Notes: generated by a model from the letters alone, not told the origin. A DNA stretch of 64,000 nt from Sva-07 sp963710625 (GCA_963710625.1 CAVQBG010000016.1:62001-126000), one strand, 5' to 3'; shown: positions 43,018 through 51,502, counted from the stretch's first letter. Numbers and translations are program-made.

Positions 43018-43077
43018 CGCGGGCTCGCCGATCGACCGGTGATCGACACGGCCGCCCCGGTGGGCGAAGATGTCACG

Positions 43078-43719
43078 ATGATCCGCGTCTTCCTGCTCGA
43101 TGACCACGAAGTCGTTCGCCGCGGTGTCGCCGCCACGCTCGAAGCCGAATCCGACATCACGGTGGTCGGGGAGGCCGGCGACGCCGACGAGGCCCTCGCG
43201 GAGATCGCACGATGCCGTCCGGATGTCGCCGTGCTCGACGTGCGCCTCGGTGAGGGCAACGGCATCGACGTCTGCCGTCAGATCACCTCGGAGTACCCCG
43301 ACGTCAAGTCGTTGATCCTGACGTCGTTCGACAGCGATCGCGCCCTGGTCGACGCCGGACTCGCGGGCGCAGCCGGGTTCATCCTCAAGCAGATCCGGAG
43401 CAACGACCTGATCGACGCGATCCGCGGGGTGGCCGCCGGGCGGAAGTATCTCGACGACGCCGAGGTCAGGCTCGCTGTTCGCCGCCTGCGCGACAGCGAG
43501 GAGGGTCGGCTCGACGATCTCACACCGCAGGAGCGCAGGATCTTCGACCTGATCGGCGAGGGCTACACGAATCGACAGATCGCGCAGGACATGTACCTGG
43601 CCGAGAAGACCGTCAAGAACTACGTGTCGAACCTGTTGTCCAAGCTCGGGATGTCGCGTCGAACCGAGGCGGCAGCCCTGTCGGCACGCCTCGAGGAGCG
43701 TCACCGCAACGACCAGTGA
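43078..43719 (+). CDS. NarL/FixJ-type response regulator, DevR/DosR-like
   Basis: This 213-residue protein has a receiver domain with the acidic pair LLDDHEVVRRGVAA, phosphoryl aspartate D54 in AVLDVRLGEGNG, T82/S83 in ILTSFDS and K104 in FILKQIRSNDL. A LuxR-type helix-turn-helix follows (LTPQERRIFDLIGEGYTNRQ and LAEKTVKNYVSNLLSKLGMS). The overall pattern is very close to DevR/DosR of actinobacteria. It is convergent with a histidine kinase and surrounded by USP genes. It is the obvious candidate to bind the DosR-like boxes of this window. ATG at 43078 is chosen. Confidence 0.88.
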   Translation: MIRVFLLDDHEVVRRGVAATLEAESDITVVGEAGDADEALAEIARCRPDVAVLDVRLGEGNGIDVCRQITSEYPDVKSLILTSFDSDRALVDAGLAGAAGFILKQIRSNDLIDAIRGVAAGRKYLDDAEVRLAVRRLRDSEEGRLDDLTPQERRIFDLIGEGYTNRQIAQDMYLAEKTVKNYVSNLLSKLGMSRRTEAAALSARLEERHRNDQ

Positions 43720-43752
43720 CGTCCCGCCAGGTACCAGACCCGTGACGTGCCG

Positions 43753-44727
43753 TCAGACGGGAATGTGCCAGACCAGGGTGGTTCCCTGCGGTTCGTTGTG
43801 GCCCACCGTGCAGCTCCCACCGAGTTCGGCCGCCCGCCACATCATGTTGGACAGTCCTCCCGAGCGCTTCGGCGAATCGGGAAGACCGCAACCGTTGTCC
43901 GCGATCGTGAGCGACAGCCGGTCGCCGGTGTGGTCGATGTGGACCCATGCAGCGGTGGCGGCCGCGTGCCGAACGACGTTCGACAGGCCCTCGGTGAGGG
44001 TCGCCACCACTTGATCGGCGATGAAGTCGGGGAGATGATCGACGTCGCCGACGATCCGCATGTCGGGCTCGAACCCGAGATGGCGGGAGCGCTCGTGGAC
44101 CAACTCGGTCAGCTGCGCTGACAGGCTCCGCTGCTCGCCCTGCTGGCCGAGGCGGAAGATCGCGGCTCGCAACTCCCGGATCGTGTCGTCGAGTTCGTTG
44201 ATCGTGCTGGCGATGCGGTCGGCCACAGCCGGTGGTTGCGCCTGGCCCTGGACGGCCTGGAGGCTCATGCCGGCGGCGAAGAGGCGCTGGATCACCATGT
44301 CGTGCAGGTCGCGGGCGATCCGTTCTCGATCGAGCAGCATCGCCATCTCCGCCGCCGACTCCTGCCGGTCGCTGACGTCGCGGACCGTGGCGATCGTCTG
44401 CTGGCGTCCCTCGATCATCACCGGGCTGAGGCTGATCTCCACGGGGAACATCGAGCCGTCGGCGCTCTGGCCGAACAGACGCAATCCCGTCCCCATCGGG
44501 CGGGCAGTTGCGTGGTCGACATAGGAGGCGCGAAGCCTGGCGTGATCGTTGCGGAACTCCGCTGGGACGAGCTCGTCGACCGAGGATCCGACCAGGTCGT
44601 CCACGGTCCGTCCGAAGATCGACGCGGCACCGGGGTTGGCGAGCAGGATCCGGCCGTCCGCATCGACGAGCAGGAGCCCGTCGGGTGAGGAGGCGATGAG
44701 CGCGCCGGCGAACTGCTCGTAGTTCAT
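43753..44727 (-). CDS. PAS-domain histidine kinase (DevS-like, HisKA_3 type)
   Basis: This 324-residue kinase has a PAS domain at about 3-118 (ASSPDGLLLVDADGRILLAN). A HisKA_3 helix carries the phospho-acceptor in RERIARDLHDMVIQRLFAAG (H142), and an ATPase domain follows (TEGLSNVVRHAAA, IADNGCGLPDS). There is no transmembrane segment, so it is soluble. Mycobacterial DevS/DosT have haem-binding GAF domains; this protein has a PAS domain instead, with no obvious haem motif. It is the likely partner of the adjacent DevR-like regulator, ending 33 bp from it. Confidence 0.85.
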   Translation of the reverse strand: MNYEQFAGALIASSPDGLLLVDADGRILLANPGAASIFGRTVDDLVGSSVDELVPAEFRNDHARLRASYVDHATARPMGTGLRLFGQSADGSMFPVEISLSPVMIEGRQQTIATVRDVSDRQESAAEMAMLLDRERIARDLHDMVIQRLFAAGMSLQAVQGQAQPPAVADRIASTINELDDTIRELRAAIFRLGQQGEQRSLSAQLTELVHERSRHLGFEPDMRIVGDVDHLPDFIADQVVATLTEGLSNVVRHAAATAAWVHIDHTGDRLSLTIADNGCGLPDSPKRSGGLSNMMWRAAELGGSCTVGHNEPQGTTLVWHIPV

Positions 44728-44783
44728 TCGACGTCGATGCTATTGGGTCGGTGCCGCGAAGCACCGAGGCCATGCGAGATGTG

Positions 44784-45602
44784 TCAGCGGTCGGCGTCGT
44801 GGACGTGCGGCGGGCGCAGGAGCACGACGGGACACGGGGCGTGGCGCACGATGGCTGCTGCGGTACTGCCGACCACGAAGCGCGGCATGCCGGTTCGCCC
44901 ATGGGTCGACGCCACGATCAGCGAGGCGTGGAGCGACGATGCGAACTCGGCGATCTCGTCGTGGACGGCGTGACCGCGGAGCACCTCGAACTGGACGGGA
45001 TGACCGGAGTCGGCGGCGAGCCGTCGGGCGAGGCGAGCGGTGTAGGCCGACTGGCCGATGTCGCTGGGTGCACCGGAGTCGGGCTCGACCACCTCGACGA
45101 TCCATGGCTCGGCGCGCATCTCGATCCCCCACGCGGCGGCCAGCGACAGCACCGTCTCCGACGCGCGCGATCCGTCGACCGTCACGATGATCGGACCGTC
45201 GAGGTCACCGACCTCGCAACGCGGCCCGACGACGACCACCGGGCCGAACTCCAGCCGCAGGAGTTCCTCGGCCACGCTGCCGAGCAGTGCCGCGGAGCGA
45301 CCCCGCCCGTGGGAGGCCATGACGACGGTGGCCTCCGGGTGGGCTTCGACCTCATCGGCGACTCCTTGGCCGACGCTCTCCGTCGCCAGATGGACCGACG
45401 TGGTGATGGTGACGCCGGCCGTGTCGTGCTGTGCCAGTCGCTCGTCGAGCTGGGCTCGCGCCGCGTCGACCTCATCGCGCTCGAAGACGACCTCGAGCAG
45501 ACCGACCGTCGCATCGCAACACCGCGCCAACGCAACCGCAATGTCGACCGCTCGCCACGATGCGTCGGAGCCGTCGACCGGAACGATCAGGTGCTGAACC
45601 AT
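44784..45602 (-). CDS. tandem universal stress protein
   Basis: This 272-residue protein has two UspA domains: HLIVPVDGSDASWRAVDIAV with VMASHGRGRSAALLGSVAE, and IIVTVDGSRASETVLSLAA with VASTHGRTGMPRFVVGSTA. Both nucleotide loops are largely intact. It is divergent from the next USP gene; the 155-bp gap holds one DosR-like site that could serve both. Confidence 0.87.
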   Translation of the reverse strand: MVQHLIVPVDGSDASWRAVDIAVALARCCDATVGLLEVVFERDEVDAARAQLDERLAQHDTAGVTITTSVHLATESVGQGVADEVEAHPEATVVMASHGRGRSAALLGSVAEELLRLEFGPVVVVGPRCEVGDLDGPIIVTVDGSRASETVLSLAAAWGIEMRAEPWIVEVVEPDSGAPSDIGQSAYTARLARRLAADSGHPVQFEVLRGHAVHDEIAEFASSLHASLIVASTHGRTGMPRFVVGSTAAAIVRHAPCPVVLLRPPHVHDADR

Positions 45603-45691
45603 GAGAACTCCCTCTGTGCACGGCCTGCATGCGCTGCTCGCGCCGTGGGCGAATGCATCCTCATCGTGGGCGAATCGCGGCCCGGCGGGAA

Positions 45692-45705
45692 GGGCCCAAT
45701 GTCAC
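45692..45705. promoter_or_regulatory. DosR-like box between divergent USP genes
   Basis: Read toward the minus-strand gene the site is GTGACATTGGGCCC, a full match to the shared pattern; read toward the plus-strand gene it is GGGCCCAATGTCAC. It is 89 bp from the minus-strand start and 52 bp from the plus-strand start. Confidence 0.5.
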
Positions 45706-45757
45706 CGTGGCCATCCGACTCTGGCGTCGTGCGGTTCGCCGGGCGATACTCGGAATC

Positions 45758-46612
45758 ATGAGCGAGCAGTGGATCGTGGGCGTCGACGGATCGGATGCGG
45801 CGGTGACCGCCCTGCGATGGGCCACCGAACATGCGCCGACCAGGGGGGCAGCGTTGACTGCGCTGAGTGCCTTCCACGTTCCTGCGGTGATGTCGCTCTT
45901 CGTCGCCAAGCGTGGTTTCGGCGTCGACGAGATCGGCCTCGCCGCCACGGCCGGTCACGACGTCGACGTCGCGATCGAGCAGGTCGCGTCGCCTCAGACG
46001 ATCACCCCGGTCGTGGTCGAGGGCCAGCCCGGGCACGTGCTCGTCGACGCCAGCGAGTCCGCCGATCTGCTCGCGGTCGGCCAGCGAGGCAGCGGCGACC
46101 TGCGAGAGCACCGACTGGGGTCGGTCAGCCGCTACTGCGCCACCCACGGTCGCTCGCCGGTCGTGGTCGTGCCCGGCGACTGGCGAACGCACCCGGCAAA
46201 ACGCATCGTGGTCGGCTTCGATGGCAGCGACAGCTCGGCGGCGGCGCTGCGCTGGGCACTCGACTTCGCCGGCCCTGGCGATGCGACGGTGACGGTGGTG
46301 GCGGCGATGGACGTGGCGCCGTGGCTCGGCGAACGCGTCACCCGTGAACGCTTCGGCGACGAGGTCGCCGAGCAGGAGCAGGAGCTGACCGCGGCGATCG
46401 ATGCGATCGACCCCGAGCGGCGCACCGAGCGATCACTCGTGCTCGACGCCCCGCGGCACGCGTTGGCGGAGGCCGCTCGGAGTGCGGATCTCGTCGTGGT
46501 CGGCGCCCGCGGACGAGGGGTGATCGCCGCCGAGCTGCTCGGCTCGGTGAGTACCTGGCTGCTGCAGGATGCGATCGTGCCCGTCGCCGTGGTACCGGAC
46601 GGGCGTCGCTGA
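45758..46612 (+). CDS. tandem universal stress protein
   Basis: This 284-residue protein has two UspA domains: WIVGVDGSDAAVTALRWATE with AVGQRGSGDLREHRLGSVS, and IVVGFDGSDSSAAALRWALD with VVGARGRGVIAAELLGSVS. It shares the tandem layout and many residues with the USP at 42043, so the two are likely paralogues. ATG at 45758 is chosen. It is followed after 3 bp by the D-lactate dehydrogenase-like gene, so they are probably co-transcribed. Confidence 0.87.
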   Translation: MSEQWIVGVDGSDAAVTALRWATEHAPTRGAALTALSAFHVPAVMSLFVAKRGFGVDEIGLAATAGHDVDVAIEQVASPQTITPVVVEGQPGHVLVDASESADLLAVGQRGSGDLREHRLGSVSRYCATHGRSPVVVVPGDWRTHPAKRIVVGFDGSDSSAAALRWALDFAGPGDATVTVVAAMDVAPWLGERVTRERFGDEVAEQEQELTAAIDAIDPERRTERSLVLDAPRHALAEAARSADLVVVGARGRGVIAAELLGSVSTWLLQDAIVPVAVVPDGRR

Positions 46613-46615
46613 ACC

Positions 46616-47617
46616 ATGGCCGACATTCGTGTGTTCTCGACGAAGCCGTACGACCGGGACGGCTTCGACGCAGCGAACCGAAGCCTGGCATCGCCGCATG
46701 ATCTGGCGTATCTCGACGCACGGCTCGAGTCGTCCACCGCGGAACTCGCGGCGGGCGCCGACGCCGTCTGCGTGTTCGTCAACGACGATCTCTCCGCCCC
46801 GGTGCTCGAGGCGCTCTCGGCGGGTGGCGTGCGAACGGTCGCGCTTCGATGCGCTGGCTTCAACAACGTCGACCTCGAGGTGGCGACGCGTCTCGGCCTG
46901 ACGGTCGTCCACGTTCCCGCCTACTCGCCGAACGCAGTGGCCGAGCACACGCTGGCGCTGATCCTGTCGCTGAACCGCCGGATCCACCGCGCCTACAACC
47001 GCGTCCGCGACGGCAACTTCGCGCTCGACGGCCTCGTCGGGTTCGATCTTGCCGGCAAGACCGCCGGTGTCGTCGGCACGGGTCGGATCGGGGCGATCGT
47101 GGCACGGTTGCTGTGGCATCTGCGGTGCCGCGTCCTCGCGGTCGATCCGTTCCGCGACGAGCATCTGCTCGAACTCGGAGTGGAGTACGTCGACCTCGAT
47201 CGCCTCCTCGCGGAGAGCGACATCGTCACGCTCAACTGCCCGCTGACGCCGGACACCCACCATCTGATCGACGCCGGTGCGATCGGCGCGATGCGGCGCG
47301 GTGCGATGCTCGTCAACACGGGCCGGGGCGCCCTGATCGACACGCAGGCGGCGATCGCCGGGCTGAAGTCCGGTCAGATCGGATCCTTGGCGCTCGACGT
47401 GTACGAGGAGGAGGCCGAACTCTTCTTCGAGGATCGCAGTGAACAGATCATCGACGACGACGTGTTCTCACGGTTGCTGACGTTCCCCAACGTGCTGATC
47501 ACGGCACATCAGGCGTTCCTCACGCGCGAGGCGCTCGCAGCGATCGCCGAGACGACCCTGTCGAATGTCGAATCGGTCGTCCGGGACGGCCCGGTGCGCA
47601 ACGAGGTGCGGCGCTAG
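46616..47617 (+). CDS. D-2-hydroxyacid dehydrogenase, fermentative D-lactate dehydrogenase-like
   Basis: This 333-residue protein has the NAD motif TAGVVGTGRIGAIVARLLWH, the catalytic Arg in NTGRGALIDT, an acidic residue in LDVYEEE and the His in ITAHQAFLTREAL. RCAGFNNVDLEVA and the YEEEAELFFEDRS segment are typical of D-lactate dehydrogenases of the LdhA kind rather than phosphoglycerate dehydrogenases. It would recycle NADH by reducing pyruvate under low oxygen. It follows a USP gene by 3 bp and overlaps the convergent PPOX gene by 4 bp. Confidence 0.86.
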   Translation: MADIRVFSTKPYDRDGFDAANRSLASPHDLAYLDARLESSTAELAAGADAVCVFVNDDLSAPVLEALSAGGVRTVALRCAGFNNVDLEVATRLGLTVVHVPAYSPNAVAEHTLALILSLNRRIHRAYNRVRDGNFALDGLVGFDLAGKTAGVVGTGRIGAIVARLLWHLRCRVLAVDPFRDEHLLELGVEYVDLDRLLAESDIVTLNCPLTPDTHHLIDAGAIGAMRRGAMLVNTGRGALIDTQAAIAGLKSGQIGSLALDVYEEEAELFFEDRSEQIIDDDVFSRLLTFPNVLITAHQAFLTREALAAIAETTLSNVESVVRDGPVRNEVRR

Positions 47618-48150
47618 TCGGCGTGCAGTTTCGGCTCGCCGGGATGGAACGGTGTTCCGGGGGCCGGTTCGGCGGCGAGTGACTCGGCGTGACGCTCTGC
47701 GGCCCCGTCCCAGCCGATCGAGCTGTCCGGGGCGGCGTCGTCGACGATGTGGTAGCGACGGCCGGTGACGACCGTCGGCTCGATGCGGACGAAGTTCGGT
47801 TTGTCCCAGGCGAGCCAGGGGTACAGCGGCAGGTCCTCGGCGTCGAACAGCTCCTGCATCTTCTCGATCGGTCGAGCCTGGCCCTTGACGACCACGCTCC
47901 ACGCGACCCGCTCGTGCGGCTCGTACCCGTCGATCTCGAACGCCACGAATCGGTTCAGGACCGCGCCAGCGAGCTTGGTGCCGGCCGCGCTGCGAAAGAC
48001 GATTCCGCCGCCGTCGACGATGAAGTTGATCGGGAAGATGTCGGGCTGGCCCGCGATGTCGACGGCGAGACGGCCGACGTCGGCGTGATCGAGAAGCTCC
48101 CAACAGTCGGGCTCGCTCAGGATCTCGGTCGCTTGCTGTCTGTCGTCCAT
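47614..48150 (-). CDS. PPOX-fold (pyridoxamine phosphate oxidase-like) protein
   Basis: This 178-residue protein has a split-barrel opening ELLDHADVGRLAVDIAGQPD, IFPINFIVDGGGIVFRS and a KLAGAV loop, as in small flavin-binding proteins often found in dormancy regulons. ATG at 48150 is preferred; the GTG at 48165 adds five residues. A DosR-like box lies 35 bp upstream, the same spacing as for the hydrogenase operon. The enzymatic role is unknown. Confidence 0.8.
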   Translation of the reverse strand: MDDRQQATEILSEPDCWELLDHADVGRLAVDIAGQPDIFPINFIVDGGGIVFRSAAGTKLAGAVLNRFVAFEIDGYEPHERVAWSVVVKGQARPIEKMQELFDAEDLPLYPWLAWDKPNFVRIEPTVVTGRRYHIVDDAAPDSSIGWDGAAERHAESLAAEPAPGTPFHPGEPKLHAD

Positions 48151-48185
48151 ACAACCATGCAACACCGTCAGCCCCTCGCGATGCA

Positions 48186-48199
48186 GAGTCGAACGTCAT
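48186..48199 (-). promoter_or_regulatory. DosR-like box upstream of the PPOX gene
   Basis: In gene direction the site reads ATGACGTTCGACTC, sharing the first 10 bases with the hydrogenase site at 2600-2613 (ATGACGTTCG). It is 35 bp from the ATG at 48150. Only position 13 departs from the shared pattern. Confidence 0.5.
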
Positions 48200-48266
48200 G
48201 GTCGCTCGGGCCGAGCCAGCGGACACCGCTCGGAACCGTGCTGTTCCGGTGCCGCGACCGGTGCGG

Positions 48267-49619
48267 TCAGGGCAGCTGGACCCGTTCGTACTGCCGTGGG
48301 ACGACGGCGGTGATGCCGTCGTCGACGAGGCGCTCGGCCAAGGCGTCGCTGGCCCCCGGTTCGCCGTGCACGACGAAGACGGTGCGTGGCGGTCGGGGAA
48401 GGGACCCGATCCAGGCGACGAGCCCGTCGGCGTCGGCGTGGACCGACAGCGAACGCAGTGTCATGACCTCGGCCCGAACAGGCACGTACCGGCCGAGCAT
48501 CTTCACGGTCCGGGCGCCGTCGGACAGCGACCGGCCGCGGGTGCCGGCGGCCTGGAAACCGCACAACACGACCGAGTTGCGGTGGTGGGGCAGGAGCCGC
48601 GCCAGGTGGTGCAGCACCCGGCCGCCCGACGCCATTCCCGAGGCCGAGATGATGATCGAGGGCGCGGTCAGTTCGTTGAGTGACTTCGAGTCCTCGACCG
48701 TCGGGCACTCGTGCAGTCCCCCTCCCGGATCGAAAACGACGTCGGGTGTGGCGGCCCGGTAGACGTCGAGGACGCGCAACGCCATCGGGCTGTCGACGTA
48801 CACGGCGAGTTCGGGGATGCGGCCCGCCGACATCAACGATTGCAGCGTGACGAGCAGGACCTCGGTGCGGTCGACGGCGAAGGCGGGGATCAGGATCGTG
48901 CCGCCGCGGCCGGCGGTCCGGGTGATCAGCTCAGCGAGCTGTCCGATCTCCTCGGACGACTCCGGATGCAGCGAATCGCCGTAGGTCGACTCGATCAGCA
49001 CCGTGTCGGCTGCCGGCGGCGTGTCCGGTCCGGTGAGGAGCGGGTGACTGCCGCGTCCCAGATCGCCGCTCACGAGCAGGGTCGTCGTCTCGACGTCATC
49101 GATGGTGAGATGCACACTGGCCGACCCGAGGATGTGCCCGGCTCGGGTGAAGCGGGCGGTGATCCCCGGTGCGATGTCGACGGGACGGTCGAAGTCGGCC
49201 GGCACGAACAGCGGAATGGTGGCGGCCGCGTCCTCCGACGTGTACAGCGGCAGGGCGGGCTTGTGCTTGGAGAAGCCTCGCTCGTTGGCGAAGCGGGCCT
49301 GTTCCTCCTGGAGATGGGCCGCGTCGGGCAGGAGGATCTCGCAGAGCCTGCAGGTGTCGGCGGTCGCGACGATCCGGCCGGTGAAGCCGTCGCGGACGAG
49401 ACCGGGCAGCCAGCCGCTGTGGTCGATGTGGGCGTGGGTGACGACGACGGCGTCGATCGTGGACGGATCGACAGGGAACGGTTCCCAGTTGGCCAGGCGA
49501 TCGCGCTTCGCTCCCTGGAACAGCCCCGCATCGACGAGCACGGTCGACTGATCGGTCCGAACCAGGAAGCGGCTCCCCGTGACCGTACGAGCGGCGCCCA
49601 GGAACTCGAGGGTGGTCAT
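48267..49619 (-). CDS. metallo-beta-lactamase/beta-CASP RNase (YSH1/CPSF-like)
   Basis: This 450-residue protein has the MBL motifs VVTHAHIDHSGWLPGL and SGDLGRG, and the beta-CASP region with ILIPAFAVDRTEVLL, ISASGMASGGRVLHHL and the C-terminal VHADADGLVAWI and FVVHGE motifs. Proteins of this type are RNA endo/exonucleases. It starts 63 bp from a divergent single-domain USP gene. My recollection is that such RNases often sit near USPs in low-oxygen clusters, suggesting mRNA turnover on entry to dormancy. Confidence 0.87.
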   Translation of the reverse strand: MTTLEFLGAARTVTGSRFLVRTDQSTVLVDAGLFQGAKRDRLANWEPFPVDPSTIDAVVVTHAHIDHSGWLPGLVRDGFTGRIVATADTCRLCEILLPDAAHLQEEQARFANERGFSKHKPALPLYTSEDAAATIPLFVPADFDRPVDIAPGITARFTRAGHILGSASVHLTIDDVETTTLLVSGDLGRGSHPLLTGPDTPPAADTVLIESTYGDSLHPESSEEIGQLAELITRTAGRGGTILIPAFAVDRTEVLLVTLQSLMSAGRIPELAVYVDSPMALRVLDVYRAATPDVVFDPGGGLHECPTVEDSKSLNELTAPSIIISASGMASGGRVLHHLARLLPHHRNSVVLCGFQAAGTRGRSLSDGARTVKMLGRYVPVRAEVMTLRSLSVHADADGLVAWIGSLPRPPRTVFVVHGEPGASDALAERLVDDGITAVVPRQYERVQLP

Positions 49620-49623
49620 GCTG

Positions 49624-49637
49624 ATGACTCTAGGATC
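49624..49637 (+). promoter_or_regulatory. weak DosR-like site upstream of the single-domain USP
   Basis: ATGACTCTAGGATC matches 8 of 11 fixed positions of the shared pattern and lies 45 bp before the USP ATG at 49683. It also overlaps the leader of the divergent RNase gene. Taken alone it would not be convincing. Confidence 0.25.
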
Positions 49638-49682
49638 CTCGTGGAGCCGGGAGCATCCCCGGACGCCGCGAGGGAGACGATG

Positions 49683-50153
49683 ATGTCGACAACGAGCAGC
49701 AACGACGAGCCCGGCAGTGGAGCGACGCTCGGGCACGGCCCCGTGATCGTCGGTGTCGACGGGTCGCCGAATGCGCAGCGAGCGCTCGTTCTGGCGGCCG
49801 ACATGTCGCGCTGCCTGGACGCCGATCTGGTCGTGTTCCACGCATTGGGCCTGATGACCGTGATCGAGGGCCGTCATGTGCCCTCGGAAGGTCACCGCGA
49901 CGACATCGAGCGCCTGCTCCGCAACGAGTGGTGTCGGTCGCTGCAGGCGGATCCGTCGCTGCGGTGGCGCGCGGAGATCGTGTACGGCAGCCCGGCAGAC
50001 GTCCTGCTGAACATGGGCCGTGATCTCGACGCGTCGTTCGTCGTCGTCGGGTCGCGTGGCGTGGGCGATGAACAGGCGCTCGGCAGCACGAGCCACCACG
50101 TCGTGCACCACTGCGACCGCCCGGTCGTGGTGGTCCCTCCGCTCGCCCGCTGA
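49683..50153 (+). CDS. single-domain universal stress protein
   Basis: This 156-residue UspA protein has PVIVGVDGSPNAQRALVLAA at the start and VVGSRGVGDEQALGSTSHHV as the nucleotide loop, where the usual GxxG is partly altered (RGVGDEQALGST). A 17-residue flexible N-terminus precedes the domain. ATG at 49683 follows GGGAG by 6 bp; an adjacent ATG at 49680 is possible. It is convergent with the thiolase gene across a terminator. Confidence 0.83.
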   Translation: MSTTSSNDEPGSGATLGHGPVIVGVDGSPNAQRALVLAADMSRCLDADLVVFHALGLMTVIEGRHVPSEGHRDDIERLLRNEWCRSLQADPSLRWRAEIVYGSPADVLLNMGRDLDASFVVVGSRGVGDEQALGSTSHHVVHHCDRPVVVVPPLAR

Positions 50154-50156
50154 ACG

Positions 50157-50183
50157 GGCTGCGGGGTCAGCGGGCCCGCAGCC
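50157..50183. terminator. hairpin between convergent USP and thiolase genes
   Basis: GGCTGCGGG (50157-50165) pairs perfectly with CCCGCAGCC (50175-50183) around a 9-base loop. It lies 3 bp past one stop and 3 bp before the other, so it likely ends both transcripts. Confidence 0.7.
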
Positions 50184-50186
50184 TCC

Positions 50187-51395
50187 TCAGGCGGCGGACT
50201 TCTCCAGGATGTGCACGCCGCACGCCGAGCCGAGCCCGATCACGTGGGCGAGGCCGACCTTGGCACCCTCGATCTGGCGGTCACCGGCCTCACCGCGCAG
50301 GTGATGGCAGACCTCCCAGATGTTGGCGATGCCGGTGGCCGAGATCGGGTGACCCTTCGACTGGAGGCCACCGGACACGTTGACCGGCAGCGAGCCGTCG
50401 CGCCACGGAGCGCCCGAGTTGAAGAAGTCGACGGCGCCACCCTCCTCGCACAGTCCGAGGTTGTCGTAGTGGACGAGTTCGGCGGTGGCGAAGCAGTCGT
50501 GCAGTTCGACGAGGTCGAGGTCGTCGGGACCGATACCGGCGGCTTCGTACGCGATCTTCGCTGCGTTGCGCGTGAGCGTGTTGACGTCGGGCAGTACCTG
50601 GCAGGCCTCCTGCCACGGGTCGGAGGTCAGCACCGACGCCGACACCTTCACGGCGCGCCGCTGCTGTTCGAGCGACAGCGACTTGAGCTTCTCGCCGCTG
50701 ACGACGACGGCAGCAGCCGCACCGTCGCAGTTCGCCGAACACATCGGGCGGGTGTTCGGGTAGGCGATCATCATGTCGCCCATGATCTCCTCGAGCGTGA
50801 ACCGCTTCGAGTAGGCCGCCAGGGGGTTGAGGGTGGAGTGGGCGTGGTTCTTCTCGGAGATCTTGGCGAACAGCTCGAAGTCGGCGCCCCCGTACTTGTG
50901 GCCGTACTCCATCCCGACCTGGGCGAACACGCCGGGCATCGTGTCGGTGCCGATGCGACCGTCGGTGGACGTGACCGCGCCGTACCGGCCCTGTGGCTCC
51001 CACTCGTTGCCGTCCTTCTTCGCACGGCCCCCACCGCCCAGCAGGCCGACGCCCGCCAACTTCTCGACGCCCACGGCCAGCCCCATGTCGGTCTCGCCGG
51101 CCTTGATCGCCATGATCGCGGTACGCAGCGCCGTCGCGCCGGTGGCGCAGGCGTTCGACACGTTGTAGACGGGGATGCCGGTCTGGCCGACCTGCTTCTG
51201 GATCTGCTGGCCGATGCCGCCGGAGCCCATCAGGTTGCCGGCCGCCATGACGCCCATGTCGGCCATGGTGACGCCACCGTCGGCGAGCGCGGCCATCACC
51301 GCTTCGGACGCGAGGTCGACGACGTCGCGGTCGGTGTGCTTGCCGAACTTGGTCATGTTGATCCCGAGGATCCAGATCTCGTCGCTGGCGCTCAT
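50187..51395 (-). CDS. thiolase of the lipid-transfer/SCP2 type
   Basis: This 402-residue thiolase-fold protein has the nucleophile in YNVSNACATGATAL (C83), the His motifs VELHDCFATAE and SKGHPISATG, and a C-terminal GSACGVHILEK. This form (short, with GVHILEK) is that of acetyl-CoA acetyltransferases and lipid-transfer proteins linked to fatty acid and steroid side-chain breakdown. A small OB-fold protein encoded 108 bp upstream on the same strand is its usual partner. The substrate is unknown. Confidence 0.88.
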   Translation of the reverse strand: MSASDEIWILGINMTKFGKHTDRDVVDLASEAVMAALADGGVTMADMGVMAAGNLMGSGGIGQQIQKQVGQTGIPVYNVSNACATGATALRTAIMAIKAGETDMGLAVGVEKLAGVGLLGGGGRAKKDGNEWEPQGRYGAVTSTDGRIGTDTMPGVFAQVGMEYGHKYGGADFELFAKISEKNHAHSTLNPLAAYSKRFTLEEIMGDMMIAYPNTRPMCSANCDGAAAAVVVSGEKLKSLSLEQQRRAVKVSASVLTSDPWQEACQVLPDVNTLTRNAAKIAYEAAGIGPDDLDLVELHDCFATAELVHYDNLGLCEEGGAVDFFNSGAPWRDGSLPVNVSGGLQSKGHPISATGIANIWEVCHHLRGEAGDRQIEGAKVGLAHVIGLGSACGVHILEKSAA

Positions 51396-51502
51396 GTCGG
51401 TACTCCGTTCAGGTGGTGCTCAGTCGTTTGCGTCGAGTTCTCGGTGGACCTGGCCACCGGGAATGCAGCGCAAACATGGGGTTGGTCGCATGGGGTTTGG
51501 GG

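Noticed and set aside
43060..43077. GGGCGAAGATGTCACG directly upstream of the DevR-like gene as a possible autoregulatory DosR-like box
   Set aside because: It needs an extra base to align with the pattern and abuts the start codon, so it was not counted.
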